The translations under genes were made by a program, and so were the position numbers. From Pseudomonadota bacterium (GTDB lineage Bacteria > Desulfobacterota > Syntrophia > Syntrophales > JADFWA01), in contig JAUWQS010000080.1 in assembly GCA_030610915.1 (NCBI GenBank), forward strand, positions 1-7,185: a DNA stretch of 7,185 bases, in the 5' to 3' direction. Shown here piece by piece: positions 1 through 5,581 of the stretch. Position 1 is the stretch's first letter. Each line of letters opens with the position of its first letter. The notes beneath the pieces were generated by a model that had not been told where the DNA came from, made no database searches, and saw only the letters and a program-made list of their open reading frames with translations.

Positions 1-21
1 TTTTTCTCGAATAAATGTAGA

Positions 22-40
22 GGAGGGCTTTATGCCCTCC
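22..40 (+). promoter_or_regulatory. Perfect 7-bp hairpin ahead of the cytochrome gene
   Basis: GGAGGGC (22-28) and GCCCTCC (34-40) form a perfect stem around a 5-nt loop. The stem contains a strong ribosome-binding sequence (AGGAGGG), and the loop carries part of an ATG at 32 that is in frame with the cytochrome gene. If transcribed, the hairpin would hide that Shine-Dalgarno, which favours initiation at the ATG at 65. No T-run follows, so it is not a typical terminator. It could be a leader hairpin tuning translation or the remnant of an upstream intergenic repeat. Confidence 0.45.
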
Positions 41-64
41 GGAATGCTTTCTTTTAAGGGACCA

Positions 65-967
65 ATGAAAGAGAAAAGAGTTGTCATAAAAGATTTTTTT
101 TGGGTATTAACTGTGGTGGGAATCTCCTTTTTAGTGGGTTGTAATCTCAATCCGACGGAGCGGTCAAACTACTGTAAAAGCTGCCATGAAGGAAAGGGGG
201 TTTCTTATGTTGAGTCATCCCGCTTTCATGAAGATTTTCGTCTTGGGAAGAGAGAGTGCATCGATTGCCATAGCGATAAAGGAGTAATTGGCTCTGCGGA
301 AAATCAGGCAAGAGGTATCTCACACTTCTTAATTCGATATACCGGCAGTGAGCTTTATGCCTCTGCCCTGCCAGGTAAAAGATACTCCAATGATCAGTGT
401 CTTTTCTGTCATGAAAGTTCCTCAAAGATTGAGAAGATGGAGAGTATAGATCTTCCTGAAAAGCTTAAAAAGACCGGGTTGAAGTTTGATCACCTGACCC
501 ATTTGGATTTAAGTGATTTTTCAAAAGATGATCAACATGAACTGAAAGCGCTGGAAGGAAAAACAGCTCTTTCCCCGGAAGAAAAAGAGAAACTGGAATT
601 TCTGCAGAAGGTGAAGAGGGCCAATTGTGCTCAATGTCATGGGAAAGATAAGGTTGCGCCGGACGGCAAGAAATATGTAGATAAGTATGTAAATTATATT
701 GCCGAAGATCCCATGGTCTGTACCGCTTGCCACCAGGATATCGATTTCCTGCGGCATCCTGGCCGGCCTAATGAAAAACCGGGAATTCCTCGAGAAGAGT
801 CGTGTCGACGCTGCCATGACGGCAAGTTACATGGAAGCGCAAATCTTAGAATTTTTCTTTCAGATTGTGAAAGCGCTGACAAAGAGAACTGTTCAAAATG
901 TCATCCGGGTTATGTAGTGCCTGAACGAAAAACCCGTTCAGGCACGGTTTCGAGTTTGGGGTTTTGA
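65..967 (+). CDS. Heptaheme c-type cytochrome lipoprotein
   Basis: Probable extracytoplasmic electron carrier of 300 residues. Residues 1-26 form a lipoprotein signal: a basic start (MKEKR), a hydrophobic stretch, and lipobox LVGC with the lipidated Cys at 26. Seven CxxCH heme-binding motifs begin at Cys 37, 65, 112, 188, 219, 247 and 276, with a charged helical linker at about 120-185 between hemes 3 and 4. Extra His residues could be axial ligands. The class is closest to cytochrome c3/NapC-like multiheme proteins, but I cannot name a specific family. An in-frame ATG at 32 is less likely: its ribosome site lies in a hairpin, and it would put 11 residues before the lipoprotein signal. AAGGG at 56-60 serves the ATG at 65. 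The last 16 residues (285-300) and the stop come from an inserted repeat element; the native tail was probably AEKAVSPQGRKGK. First gene of a four-gene set with iron-sulfur proteins and a fumarate reductase-type flavoprotein, suggesting it exchanges electrons with that complex. Confidence 0.9.
   Translation: MKEKRVVIKDFFWVLTVVGISFLVGCNLNPTERSNYCKSCHEGKGVSYVESSRFHEDFRLGKRECIDCHSDKGVIGSAENQARGISHFLIRYTGSELYASALPGKRYSNDQCLFCHESSSKIEKMESIDLPEKLKKTGLKFDHLTHLDLSDFSKDDQHELKALEGKTALSPEEKEKLEFLQKVKRANCAQCHGKDKVAPDGKKYVDKYVNYIAEDPMVCTACHQDIDFLRHPGRPNEKPGIPREESCRRCHDGKLHGSANLRIFLSDCESADKENCSKCHPGYVVPERKTRSGTVSSLGF
917..945 (+). repeat. 11-bp perfect inverted repeat at the element's left end
   Basis: GTGCCTGAACG (917-927) and CGTTCAGGCAC (935-945) flank a 7-nt loop and can form a strong hairpin inside the last codons of the cytochrome gene. 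The right end of the element lacks such a local partner, so the two ends are structurally asymmetric. The following bases are mixed G/T, not a clean T-run. It may slow transcription or stabilise the upstream mRNA segment, but it is not a convincing terminator. Confidence 0.7.
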
Positions 968-1058
968 GTTTCGAGTTAAAAAGAGAAAGTAATCTCAGCG
1001 AGTTGGGAATCTCTAAACAAAATCGAAAAACCATATTTCAGGGTTTTCGTTCAGGCAC
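917..1058. mobile_element. 142-bp MITE-like insertion in the cytochrome gene's 3' end
   Basis: The left end reads GTGCCTGAACGAAAAACCC (917-935). The right end (1041-1058), reverse-complemented, reads GTGCCTGAACGAAAACCC, identical except for one A. The element is flanked by the direct repeat TATGTA at 911-916 and 1059-1064 (TATGTAG if the shared G is counted), which looks like a target-site duplication. Inside are an AT-rich stretch with GAGTTT/CGAGTT repeats and a second copy of CGAAAAACC at 1024-1032. There is no transposase gene, so it would be non-autonomous. It supplies the present stop codon of the cytochrome gene. The donor transposase family is unknown. Confidence 0.8.
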
Positions 1059-1102
1059 TATGTAGCAGAAAAGGCAGTTAGTCCACAAGGGAGGAAGGGG
1101 AA

Positions 1103-1588
1103 ATGAAACCTGTAACCGCAATTGAGGAAGACTTAACTCACCCTCAAAAAAGGATAGTAGATAGAATCCTTGACATTAAAGAACCGCCGGTTGCTCGCTG
1201 TCGATTGCTTTCCAAAGGTATGGAATCATATTATAGACTCTACCTCGCGGATGGTGATATCGATATAGCGGGTGACAAGGCCTGTATTGGCTGTGGGAAT
1301 TGTGTTGATTCCTGCCCGGTCTTGAGGAGAGAGCCGGAACGAAGAGAAAAGACGGTTCAACGCACCTCATTTGCCCTGGAGACAATCGTGGCAGATGATT
1401 GCGAGCAGTGTTATTCATGTGTCCTTGCCTGCCCGCAGGTGGATACAAACATTAAGGATTATATTGTAGATGAAAGGGTGCCTGAGGCGATTCCGCAAAA
1501 TAAGAAGGTGACCCTTATGGATAATTATTATATGGTGATCGCCGCCCTGGTTCTTGGGATTATAATTGGCGTATTTCTGGTAAGATAA
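1103..1588 (+). CDS. Tail-anchored protein with two [4Fe-4S] motifs (HdrC-like)
   Basis: A 161-residue electron-transfer protein. It has two CxxCxxCxxxCP motifs: Cys 61, 64, 67, 71 and Cys 100, 103, 106, 110. This is the HdrC/ferredoxin arrangement for two [4Fe-4S] clusters. There is no signal peptide. Residues about 142-160 form a single C-terminal transmembrane helix, so the clusters are expected in the cytoplasm, tethered to the membrane. The start is preceded by GGGAGG (1089-1094) at a good distance. It lies 13 bp before the next iron-sulfur gene and two genes before the flavoprotein, so it probably passes electrons between the membrane side and the soluble Fe-S/flavin subunits. No heme b or quinone-binding membrane subunit is visible in the window, so its direct partner in the membrane is unknown. 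Before the upstream repeat insertion, its ATG probably overlapped the cytochrome stop codon (ATGA). Confidence 0.85.
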   Translation: MKPVTAIEEDLTHPQKRIVDRILDIKEPPVARCRLLSKGMESYYRLYLADGDIDIAGDKACIGCGNCVDSCPVLRREPERREKTVQRTSFALETIVADDCEQCYSCVLACPQVDTNIKDYIVDERVPEAIPQNKKVTLMDNYYMVIAALVLGIIIGVFLVR

Positions 1589-1601
1589 AAGGAGGAAAAA
1601 G

Positions 1602-2360
1602 ATGAGTGATGCAGGTGAAAAATCCAGGATAGAGGGCGGAGAAGCTCCTCTGGTGCCTATTTATATAATGGGAAGCAAGTATGATGTCCCTGATACATTA
1701 ACTATCCAAAAGGCCTTGGAATATGCGGGATATCAGCTTATCAGGGGTTGTGGCTGCAGGGGAGGGATATGTGGCGCCTGCGGGACCGTCTATCGATTTC
1801 CCGACAGTCCCAAGATAGAGGTTGGTCTGGCCTGCCAGACCGTTGTCCAGCCAAACATGTATATTACCCAGATTCCATTCTTCCCGGCCAATAAGACGGC
1901 TTATGACATAGATGAAGTAAAGCCCACGGGGGAAGAGGTAATAAAACTGTATCCCGAGCTGTTAAAGTGTATGGGTTGTAATACATGCACTAAATCCTGT
2001 CCGATGGATATTGAGGTGATGGAGTATATATCGGCCGCTATCAAGGGGGACGTCGCAAGGGCGGCAGAGTTGTCCTTCAGTTGTGTGATGTGCGGCTTAT
2101 GTGCCTCAAGGTGTCCGGCAGAGCTGTGTCAATATAACATCGCCATCTTGTGCAGAAGATTGTATGGTAAGCATGTAGCCCCAAGGGCGCAACATACACA
2201 AGAACAGGTGAAAAAGATTGAAGAGGGGTATTTTGATAAGGCCCTGAAGGAGCTTATGGAAACGGACAGGAAAGGTTTGGAGAAGCTTTACACCGACAGG
2301 GAAAATGAACCGGAGATGGCGGATGAGTACTGGGAGCCGTCCGATAAAACATATTTGTAA
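1602..2360 (+). CDS. Iron-sulfur subunit, [2Fe-2S] plus two [4Fe-4S] (SdhB/TfrB-like)
   Basis: A 252-residue soluble iron-sulfur protein. The N-terminal part (about 18-95) is a plant-type [2Fe-2S] ferredoxin fold with ligands Cys 52, 57, 60 and 78 (Cx4Cx2C then a distal C); Cys 50 is extra. The second part has two [4Fe-4S] motifs, CMGCNTCTKSCP (Cys 123, 126, 129, 133) and CVMCGLCASRCP (Cys 161, 164, 167, 171). The tail after 190 is charged and helical. This is the layout of fumarate reductase/succinate dehydrogenase iron-sulfur subunits and the N-terminal part of thiol:fumarate reductase TfrB. Two full CxxCxxCxxxCP motifs differ from the [3Fe-4S] site of canonical SdhB/FrdB, and there is no C-terminal CCG (HdrB-like) domain. 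GGAGG at 1591-1595 sets the start. It should carry electrons between the tail-anchored Fe-S protein upstream and the flavoprotein encoded 18 bp downstream. Confidence 0.88.
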   Translation: MSDAGEKSRIEGGEAPLVPIYIMGSKYDVPDTLTIQKALEYAGYQLIRGCGCRGGICGACGTVYRFPDSPKIEVGLACQTVVQPNMYITQIPFFPANKTAYDIDEVKPTGEEVIKLYPELLKCMGCNTCTKSCPMDIEVMEYISAAIKGDVARAAELSFSCVMCGLCASRCPAELCQYNIAILCRRLYGKHVAPRAQHTQEQVKKIEEGYFDKALKELMETDRKGLEKLYTDRENEPEMADEYWEPSDKTYL

Positions 2361-2378
2361 TAGAATTTGGGGGAAATT

Positions 2379-4052
2379 ATGGGATATACACCGGAACTGA
2401 AAAATCTTATAAAGATAGTTGAAAAGACGAGGCCGGGGCGTGTAGAGAAAAAAAAGAGGGGTGAGGAGATGCCCGCTTTATCCCTTGCCGAAAGGGAAGA
2501 GAGGCTGAGAAAATACCATCCCGATTTTATAGAGGGCAACCGGAGGGAAATCACGTTAGGCCCCAGCAAAGGTTACGCTATCAGCAGGGAGATAGTGGAT
2601 CTTTTGGAGGCGAAGAGCCGGTACGAACCTGATGATATCAATCTTTCGGAGGTAGATTACGAGACCGATGTCCTGGTTATCGGAGGAGGCGGGGCGGGAA
2701 CTGCCGCCGCCCTTCTGGCCCAGGAGCAGGGAGCAAAGGTGCTTATTGTCACAAAGCTTCGCCACGGCGATGCCAATACCATGATGGCCGAAGGAGGCAT
2801 CCAGGCGGCCGACAAGGGAGAGAAAGATTCCCCCTATTACCATTATCTCGACGTAGTGGGAGGAGGTCATTTCGTTAATGATCCTGAGCTGGTTTATACC
2901 CTTGTTACTGAAGCGCCCAAGGTACTGGAGTGGTTCGATAGATTGGGTATGATGTTTGACAAGCTGCCCGATGGAAGGTTTTACTCGCTGCATGGTGGAG
3001 GCACCTGCAGGAAAAGGATGCATGCCGCCGGGGATATCAGTGGCGCAGAGATTATGAGGACCCTTCGGGATGAGGCCAGAAATCGAAAGAAGGATATTAC
3101 AGTATTGGAATTTTCCCCTGTTGTGGATCTGATCTTGAATGAGCACGGTCATTGCGCAGGGGCGTTGCTTTACAATCTGGAGACTAAAGAATATCATACC
3201 GTAAAGGCAAAGGCGACAATAATTGCCACCGGTGGTTCAGGAAGGTTGCATATCCAGAATAGTATGACTACCAACCATTATGGAGCTACCGGAGATGGTT
3301 TGATTATAGGTTATCGGGCCGGCGTCAAACTCTGCTTTCTGCACACGGTTCAGTACCATCCAACAGGCGCAATATTTCCGGAACAGGCGGAGGGGCTGTT
3401 AATCACTGAGAAGGTAAGAGGAGCAGGGGCTAATGTCTTAAATATTGATGGTGAGCAGTTCGTTTACGAAAGGGAGCCCAGAGATGTGGAGAGCGCTTCC
3501 TTTATCAGGGAATGCACCGATGTAGGAAAAGGAATCCCCGTTTCCGGAGGAAAGTGGGGAGTCTGGCTTGATTCACCTATGATCGATATGCTGTCAGGAC
3601 CGGGAACGGTGGCGAAGGAACTTCCCGGTAAGTTAATACTTTTCAAGAGATACGGTATCGATATCTCCAAAGAGCCTATGCTGGTTTATCCTACTCTCCA
3701 TTATCAAAATGGCGGACTGGAATATGATAGCAAAGGTGAAACCTGTGTTCCCGGGCTGTTTGTTGCCGGCGAGGTAGGCGGAGGTGTCCATGGAGAGAAT
3801 CGCCTGATGGGGAATTCACTTCTCGATATAAATGTTTTTGGAAGAATTGCAGGGGTGAACGCCGCTGTTTATGCCGGTGAGAAAGCAAAGGAAGGAAAAC
3901 TGACCTTAGATCATGTAAGAGATTATAACAAAGAAGTGGACAAGGTGGGGGTTGGTCCTGCCAAGGTTGCTCCGATGCTGCTTCCCGATTACAGTAACCC
4001 GGAGGTAAGAAAGAGACAGATTACCGCTTGCTATGAAGGGACATTGAGGTAA
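2379..4052 (+). CDS. Fumarate reductase/succinate dehydrogenase-type flavoprotein subunit
   Basis: A 557-residue FAD-dependent oxidoreductase, predicted cytoplasmic (no Tat or Sec signal). An N-terminal extension of about 95 residues precedes the Rossmann motif DVLVIGGGGAG (97-107). The catalytic region is intact: HPTG (His327), PRD (Arg368, matching E. coli FrdA Arg287), LHY (His441, matching His355) and HGENRL (Arg475, matching Arg390). These support interconversion of fumarate and succinate or a close analogue. In the loop that carries the covalent FAD-His of SdhA/FrdA (HTxxAxGG), this protein has Asn133 (NTMMAEGG), so FAD should be non-covalent, as in L-aspartate oxidase. Its context with Fe-S subunits and a cytochrome argues against NadB. 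Only about 80 residues follow Arg475, so the C-terminal helical domain of FrdA is short or absent. The ATG at 2379 has GGGGGA at 2369-2374; an in-frame TTG at 2367 is less likely. Direction in vivo cannot be told from sequence. Confidence 0.9.
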   Translation: MGYTPELKNLIKIVEKTRPGRVEKKKRGEEMPALSLAEREERLRKYHPDFIEGNRREITLGPSKGYAISREIVDLLEAKSRYEPDDINLSEVDYETDVLVIGGGGAGTAAALLAQEQGAKVLIVTKLRHGDANTMMAEGGIQAADKGEKDSPYYHYLDVVGGGHFVNDPELVYTLVTEAPKVLEWFDRLGMMFDKLPDGRFYSLHGGGTCRKRMHAAGDISGAEIMRTLRDEARNRKKDITVLEFSPVVDLILNEHGHCAGALLYNLETKEYHTVKAKATIIATGGSGRLHIQNSMTTNHYGATGDGLIIGYRAGVKLCFLHTVQYHPTGAIFPEQAEGLLITEKVRGAGANVLNIDGEQFVYEREPRDVESASFIRECTDVGKGIPVSGGKWGVWLDSPMIDMLSGPGTVAKELPGKLILFKRYGIDISKEPMLVYPTLHYQNGGLEYDSKGETCVPGLFVAGEVGGGVHGENRLMGNSLLDINVFGRIAGVNAAVYAGEKAKEGKLTLDHVRDYNKEVDKVGVGPAKVAPMLLPDYSNPEVRKRQITACYEGTLR

Positions 4053-4159
4053 ACGTATTAGCTCAATAAATAGGGGCAAACCCAGGTATGTAAGAGTGAG
4101 CGTGGATTGTAGCCATTCACAGCTTGAAACTTGAAATTGGAAAATAGAAATTTGGAAGG

Positions 4160-4201
4160 CCTGTCTGCGTGCGGGTACCTGTCTGCCGTGCTGGCACAGG
4201 T
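4160..4201. repeat. Tandem GC-rich motif with hairpin in the core of the element
   Basis: CCTGTCTGCGTGC (4160-4172) is followed by CCTGTCTGCCGTGC (4178-4191), an imperfect direct repeat. The second copy can fold: ACCTGT (4177-4182) pairs with ACAGGT (4196-4201), and GCC/GGC extends the stem inside. Its composition is unlike the A/T-rich arms around it, so it may be a separate repeat that inserted into, or was captured by, the larger element. Confidence 0.55.
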
Positions 4202-4240
4202 AGGGATGAAACGAGTTGACAGTACAAAAGTATGAAGGCC

Positions 4241-4272
4241 AAATTTCTAATTTCAGTGAACGCTTACCGTGG
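4241..4272. repeat. Direct repeat copy 1 (AAATTTCT...AACGCTTACCGTGG)
   Basis: AAATTTCT at 4241-4248 and AACGCTTACCGTGG at 4259-4272 reappear in the same order and orientation, with one base less spacing, at 4468-4498. The second block matches at 12 of 14 positions. Copy 1 lies in the right arm of the 264-bp element and copy 2 lies outside it, next to the ompA-like gene's stop. This suggests that a dispersed repeat family seeds this spacer. Confidence 0.5.
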
Positions 4273-4380
4273 AGCCCAACATTTCAAAGATGTAATCCCC
4301 TATTTATTGAACTGATACATGTAAACATTATCTGATTATTACAGGCTTGGCCGAAAGTGTAAAAAGCACTGATAGAGGGG

Positions 4381-4436
4381 GTCAACTCTTGATTCCACCC
4401 TCTGGTGTGAGAGTGTATCAAGGGCTGACTTTTTTT
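4381..4436 (+). terminator. Rho-independent terminator of the reductase operon
   Basis: GTCAACTCTTGAT (4381-4393) pairs with ATCAAGGGCTGAC (4417-4429) as a 13-bp stem with one mismatch and one G-U pair, immediately followed by seven T's (4430-4436). The loop can fold further (CACC/GGTG at about 4397-4408). It lies 328 bp after the flavoprotein stop, but 264 bp of that is the inserted repeat element, so the original spacing would have been about 64 bp. Confidence 0.75.
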
Positions 4437-4447
4437 GTGGGGGTACC

Positions 4448-4480
4448 AAAAAAGGAGGGGTTCACAAAAATTTCTGAACC
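4448..4480 (-). terminator. Weak terminator-like hairpin after the OmpA-like gene
   Basis: On the minus strand, GGTTCA (4480-4475) pairs with TGAACC (4464-4459) around a 10-nt loop; five bases later comes a run of six T's (4453-4448). The stem is short and the T-run is displaced, so efficiency is doubtful. Its position, 34 bp after the OmpA-like stop, fits the end of that transcript. Confidence 0.35.
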
Positions 4481-4498
4481 TGTAAACGCTCACCGCGG
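4468..4498. repeat. Direct repeat copy 2 (AAATTTCT...AACGCTCACCGCGG)
   Basis: Second copy of the motif pair seen at 4241-4272: AAATTTCT at 4468-4475 and AACGCTCACCGCGG at 4485-4498. It sits 15 bp beyond the stop codon of the minus-strand OmpA-like gene and overlaps the weak terminator-like hairpin. Confidence 0.5.
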
Positions 4499-4513
4499 TA
4501 ATGATCTTTCTTA

Positions 4514-5317
4514 CTACTCAACCCTCACGCCTATCATATCAACACGTCGATTAAGAGTCCGACCTTTTTCAGAACTATTTGAGGCGACAGGTTCACTCTC
4601 CCCATAAGCCTTCATAGTGATCCGTTCTGGGGCAATTCCCTGTCTTTCTAAAAGATATTTCCTTACAGCCTTTGCTCTTTTCAGAGAAAGATCATAGTTA
4701 TGTTTTTCCGTGCCTGTACTGTCGGCGTGACCTGCTAAAATGATCGTCACTTTTGGCAGACTTCCTTTCAGTACCATTCCAATCTCGTCAAGAAGGGAAT
4801 AATAAGGAGGATTGATATCAGCAGAATCGAAGTCAAAATGAACGACATGCCCATTCTTTGAAGAAAGGTAGTTGTCTAAGTGAATATATTTTATTTCCCC
4901 TTTTTCCTTTAAGCCCAACCATTTTCTGGCGCCTTTGTGTCCCAGCCTGGCCGCCATCTCCATGTCGCTTCTTGCCTGCTCGTTGTTGATCATATAAGCA
5001 TTTACAATCCCGCGTTCATAGTAGGCATCGGCATTTTTTGAATCAAGCTTTATGACAACATTAAAATCTTCAAGGGCCTTTATACAGTTGCCTGGTTTCA
5101 GGAAAAAGTATACCTTACCCTTGCGGAAATAAGCCTGTGCATATTTTGAATTGATGTCAATTGCTTTTTTATATGCCGCGATTGCCCCTATAGGATCGTT
5201 CTGTTTTTCAAGATCGGTTCCCCTTTTAAACCACTCCTCTGCCGTCATAGCCCCTGCAGATTGCCAGAAAATTACGAAGACAAAAATAAGAACAGAACAA
5301 AAAAGAATTTTTTTCAT
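4514..5317 (-). CDS. TPR and OmpA-like domain protein, periplasmic/cell-envelope
   Basis: A 267-residue envelope protein. Residues 1-23 are a Sec signal peptide (MKKILF..., hydrophobic core, AGA before the cut); no lipobox is seen. Residues about 26-130 hold three tetratricopeptide-like repeats starting near 26, 60 and 95. Residues about 157-264 are an OmpA C-terminal peptidoglycan-binding domain: HFDFDSADI, AGHADSTGT, the helix NYDLSLKRAKAVRKYL, the AYGESEP loop and NRRVDM, including the Asp and Arg expected to contact peptidoglycan. The likely role is to tie a TPR protein-binding scaffold to the cell wall; no partner is evident from neighbours. The reading frame stays open upstream to a GTG at 5386, but that extension lies within a repeat element and would bury the signal peptide, so the ATG at 5317 (GGGGTG 5 bases upstream) is chosen. 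It ends with tandem stops TAG TAA and is convergent with the reductase operon. Confidence 0.92.
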   Translation of the reverse strand: MKKILFCSVLIFVFVIFWQSAGAMTAEEWFKRGTDLEKQNDPIGAIAAYKKAIDINSKYAQAYFRKGKVYFFLKPGNCIKALEDFNVVIKLDSKNADAYYERGIVNAYMINNEQARSDMEMAARLGHKGARKWLGLKEKGEIKYIHLDNYLSSKNGHVVHFDFDSADINPPYYSLLDEIGMVLKGSLPKVTIILAGHADSTGTEKHNYDLSLKRAKAVRKYLLERQGIAPERITMKAYGESEPVASNSSEKGRTLNRRVDMIGVRVE

Positions 5318-5344
5318 AACGCACCCCGTTTTTAGAATTGGTTG

Positions 5345-5507
5345 GTAACTACTCACGTAGTCAGGCTGAAGGTCCCCGAAAAACACGATTGCCGCACTTT
5401 GGCAGAGAAACGGAAGATTTTTGCATCAAACATGGCCTCAAAGTGTGCAGTATTCCCGCTTTTCCTACGCAGTCTTCAGCCTTCAGTCTATCCACCTGAA
5501 TAGTTAC
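5345..5507. mobile_element. 163-bp MITE-like element upstream of the OmpA-like gene
   Basis: The ends at 5345-5371 and 5481-5507 are inverted repeats, matching at 21 of 27 positions. Both begin GTAACTA and finish with CTGAAG. Inside, CACTTTG (5395-5401) has a complement CAAAGTG (5441-5447), so the whole element could fold as one long stem. The local hairpin ACTAC/GTAGT lies at about 5348-5360. No clear target duplication and no coding capacity are seen. It begins 27 bp before the OmpA-like start codon, so it must form part of that gene's leader or promoter region. No convincing -35/-10 pair is visible. Confidence 0.6.
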
Positions 5508-5581
5508 TAATAGTATAACCACTCAAGCATACTGTCCCAAATGCGGCCTTTGCCGTTGGGGGGATATCAGTATCCTTCAAT
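5508..5581. other. Spacer with two small hairpins, no gene
   Basis: Between the 163-bp element and the repeat relic next to ahaH there is no coding sequence. CCCAA/TTGGG (5536-5540/5556-5560) with CGGC/GCCG (5544-5547/5552-5555) forms a bulged hairpin, and GGATA/TATCC (5562-5566/5571-5575) forms a small one. On the minus strand neither is followed by a T-run, so a rho-independent terminator for the ATPase block is not evident here. Confidence 0.45.

Larger units (their letters stand above)
4055..4318. mobile_element. 264-bp MITE-like element with 22-bp terminal inverted repeats
   Basis: The ends at 4055-4076 and 4297-4318 are inverted repeats matching at 20 of 22 positions; the inner 14 bp (TCAATAAATAGGGG) are perfect. 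The left end begins 2 bp after the flavoprotein stop codon. GTAAAC occurs at 4049-4054 and again at 4321-4326, a possible target duplication although the right copy is offset by 2 bp. Nested inside are AGAAATTTGG (4147-4156) and its complement CCAAATTTCT (4239-4248), plus a GC-rich core. No coding capacity is seen. Its inverted-repeat ends and its place between a gene and its terminator suggest a transposed non-autonomous element. No transposase is visible. Confidence 0.65.

Noticed and set aside
32..64. ATG at 32 as the cytochrome start
   Set aside because: Its ribosome site is sequestered in a hairpin and the added residues disrupt the lipoprotein signal layout; kept only as a lower-probability alternative.
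917..960. Rho-independent terminator between the cytochrome and the Fe-S genes
   Set aside because: The 11-bp stem is strong, but the bases after it are mixed G/T without a T-run, and the sequence is explained as the end of an inserted element.
2556..3197. 213-codon open frame on the minus strand inside the flavoprotein gene
   Set aside because: It lies wholly antisense to a clearly conserved enzyme, has no ribosome site, and its translation shows no recognisable domain.
2379..4052. L-aspartate oxidase (NadB)
   Set aside because: Lack of the FAD-linking His would fit, but the neighbouring Fe-S subunits and the long N-terminal extension point to a fumarate reductase-type complex.
4160..4201. 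Short CRISPR-like array
   Set aside because: Only two imperfect copies with a 5-bp gap are present, with no spacer-sized intervals and no cas genes.
4347..4607. 86-codon open frame on the plus strand across the convergent spacer
   Set aside because: It runs through the terminator hairpin and the repeat, then antisense into the OmpA-like gene; the product is low-complexity and unlike known proteins.
5318..5386. Upstream GTG start for the OmpA-like gene
   Set aside because: The extension lies mainly in a repeat element and would place 23 residues ahead of a good Sec signal peptide.
5536..5575. Terminator of the ATPase block
   Set aside because: The hairpins are small or bulged and no T-run follows on the minus strand.
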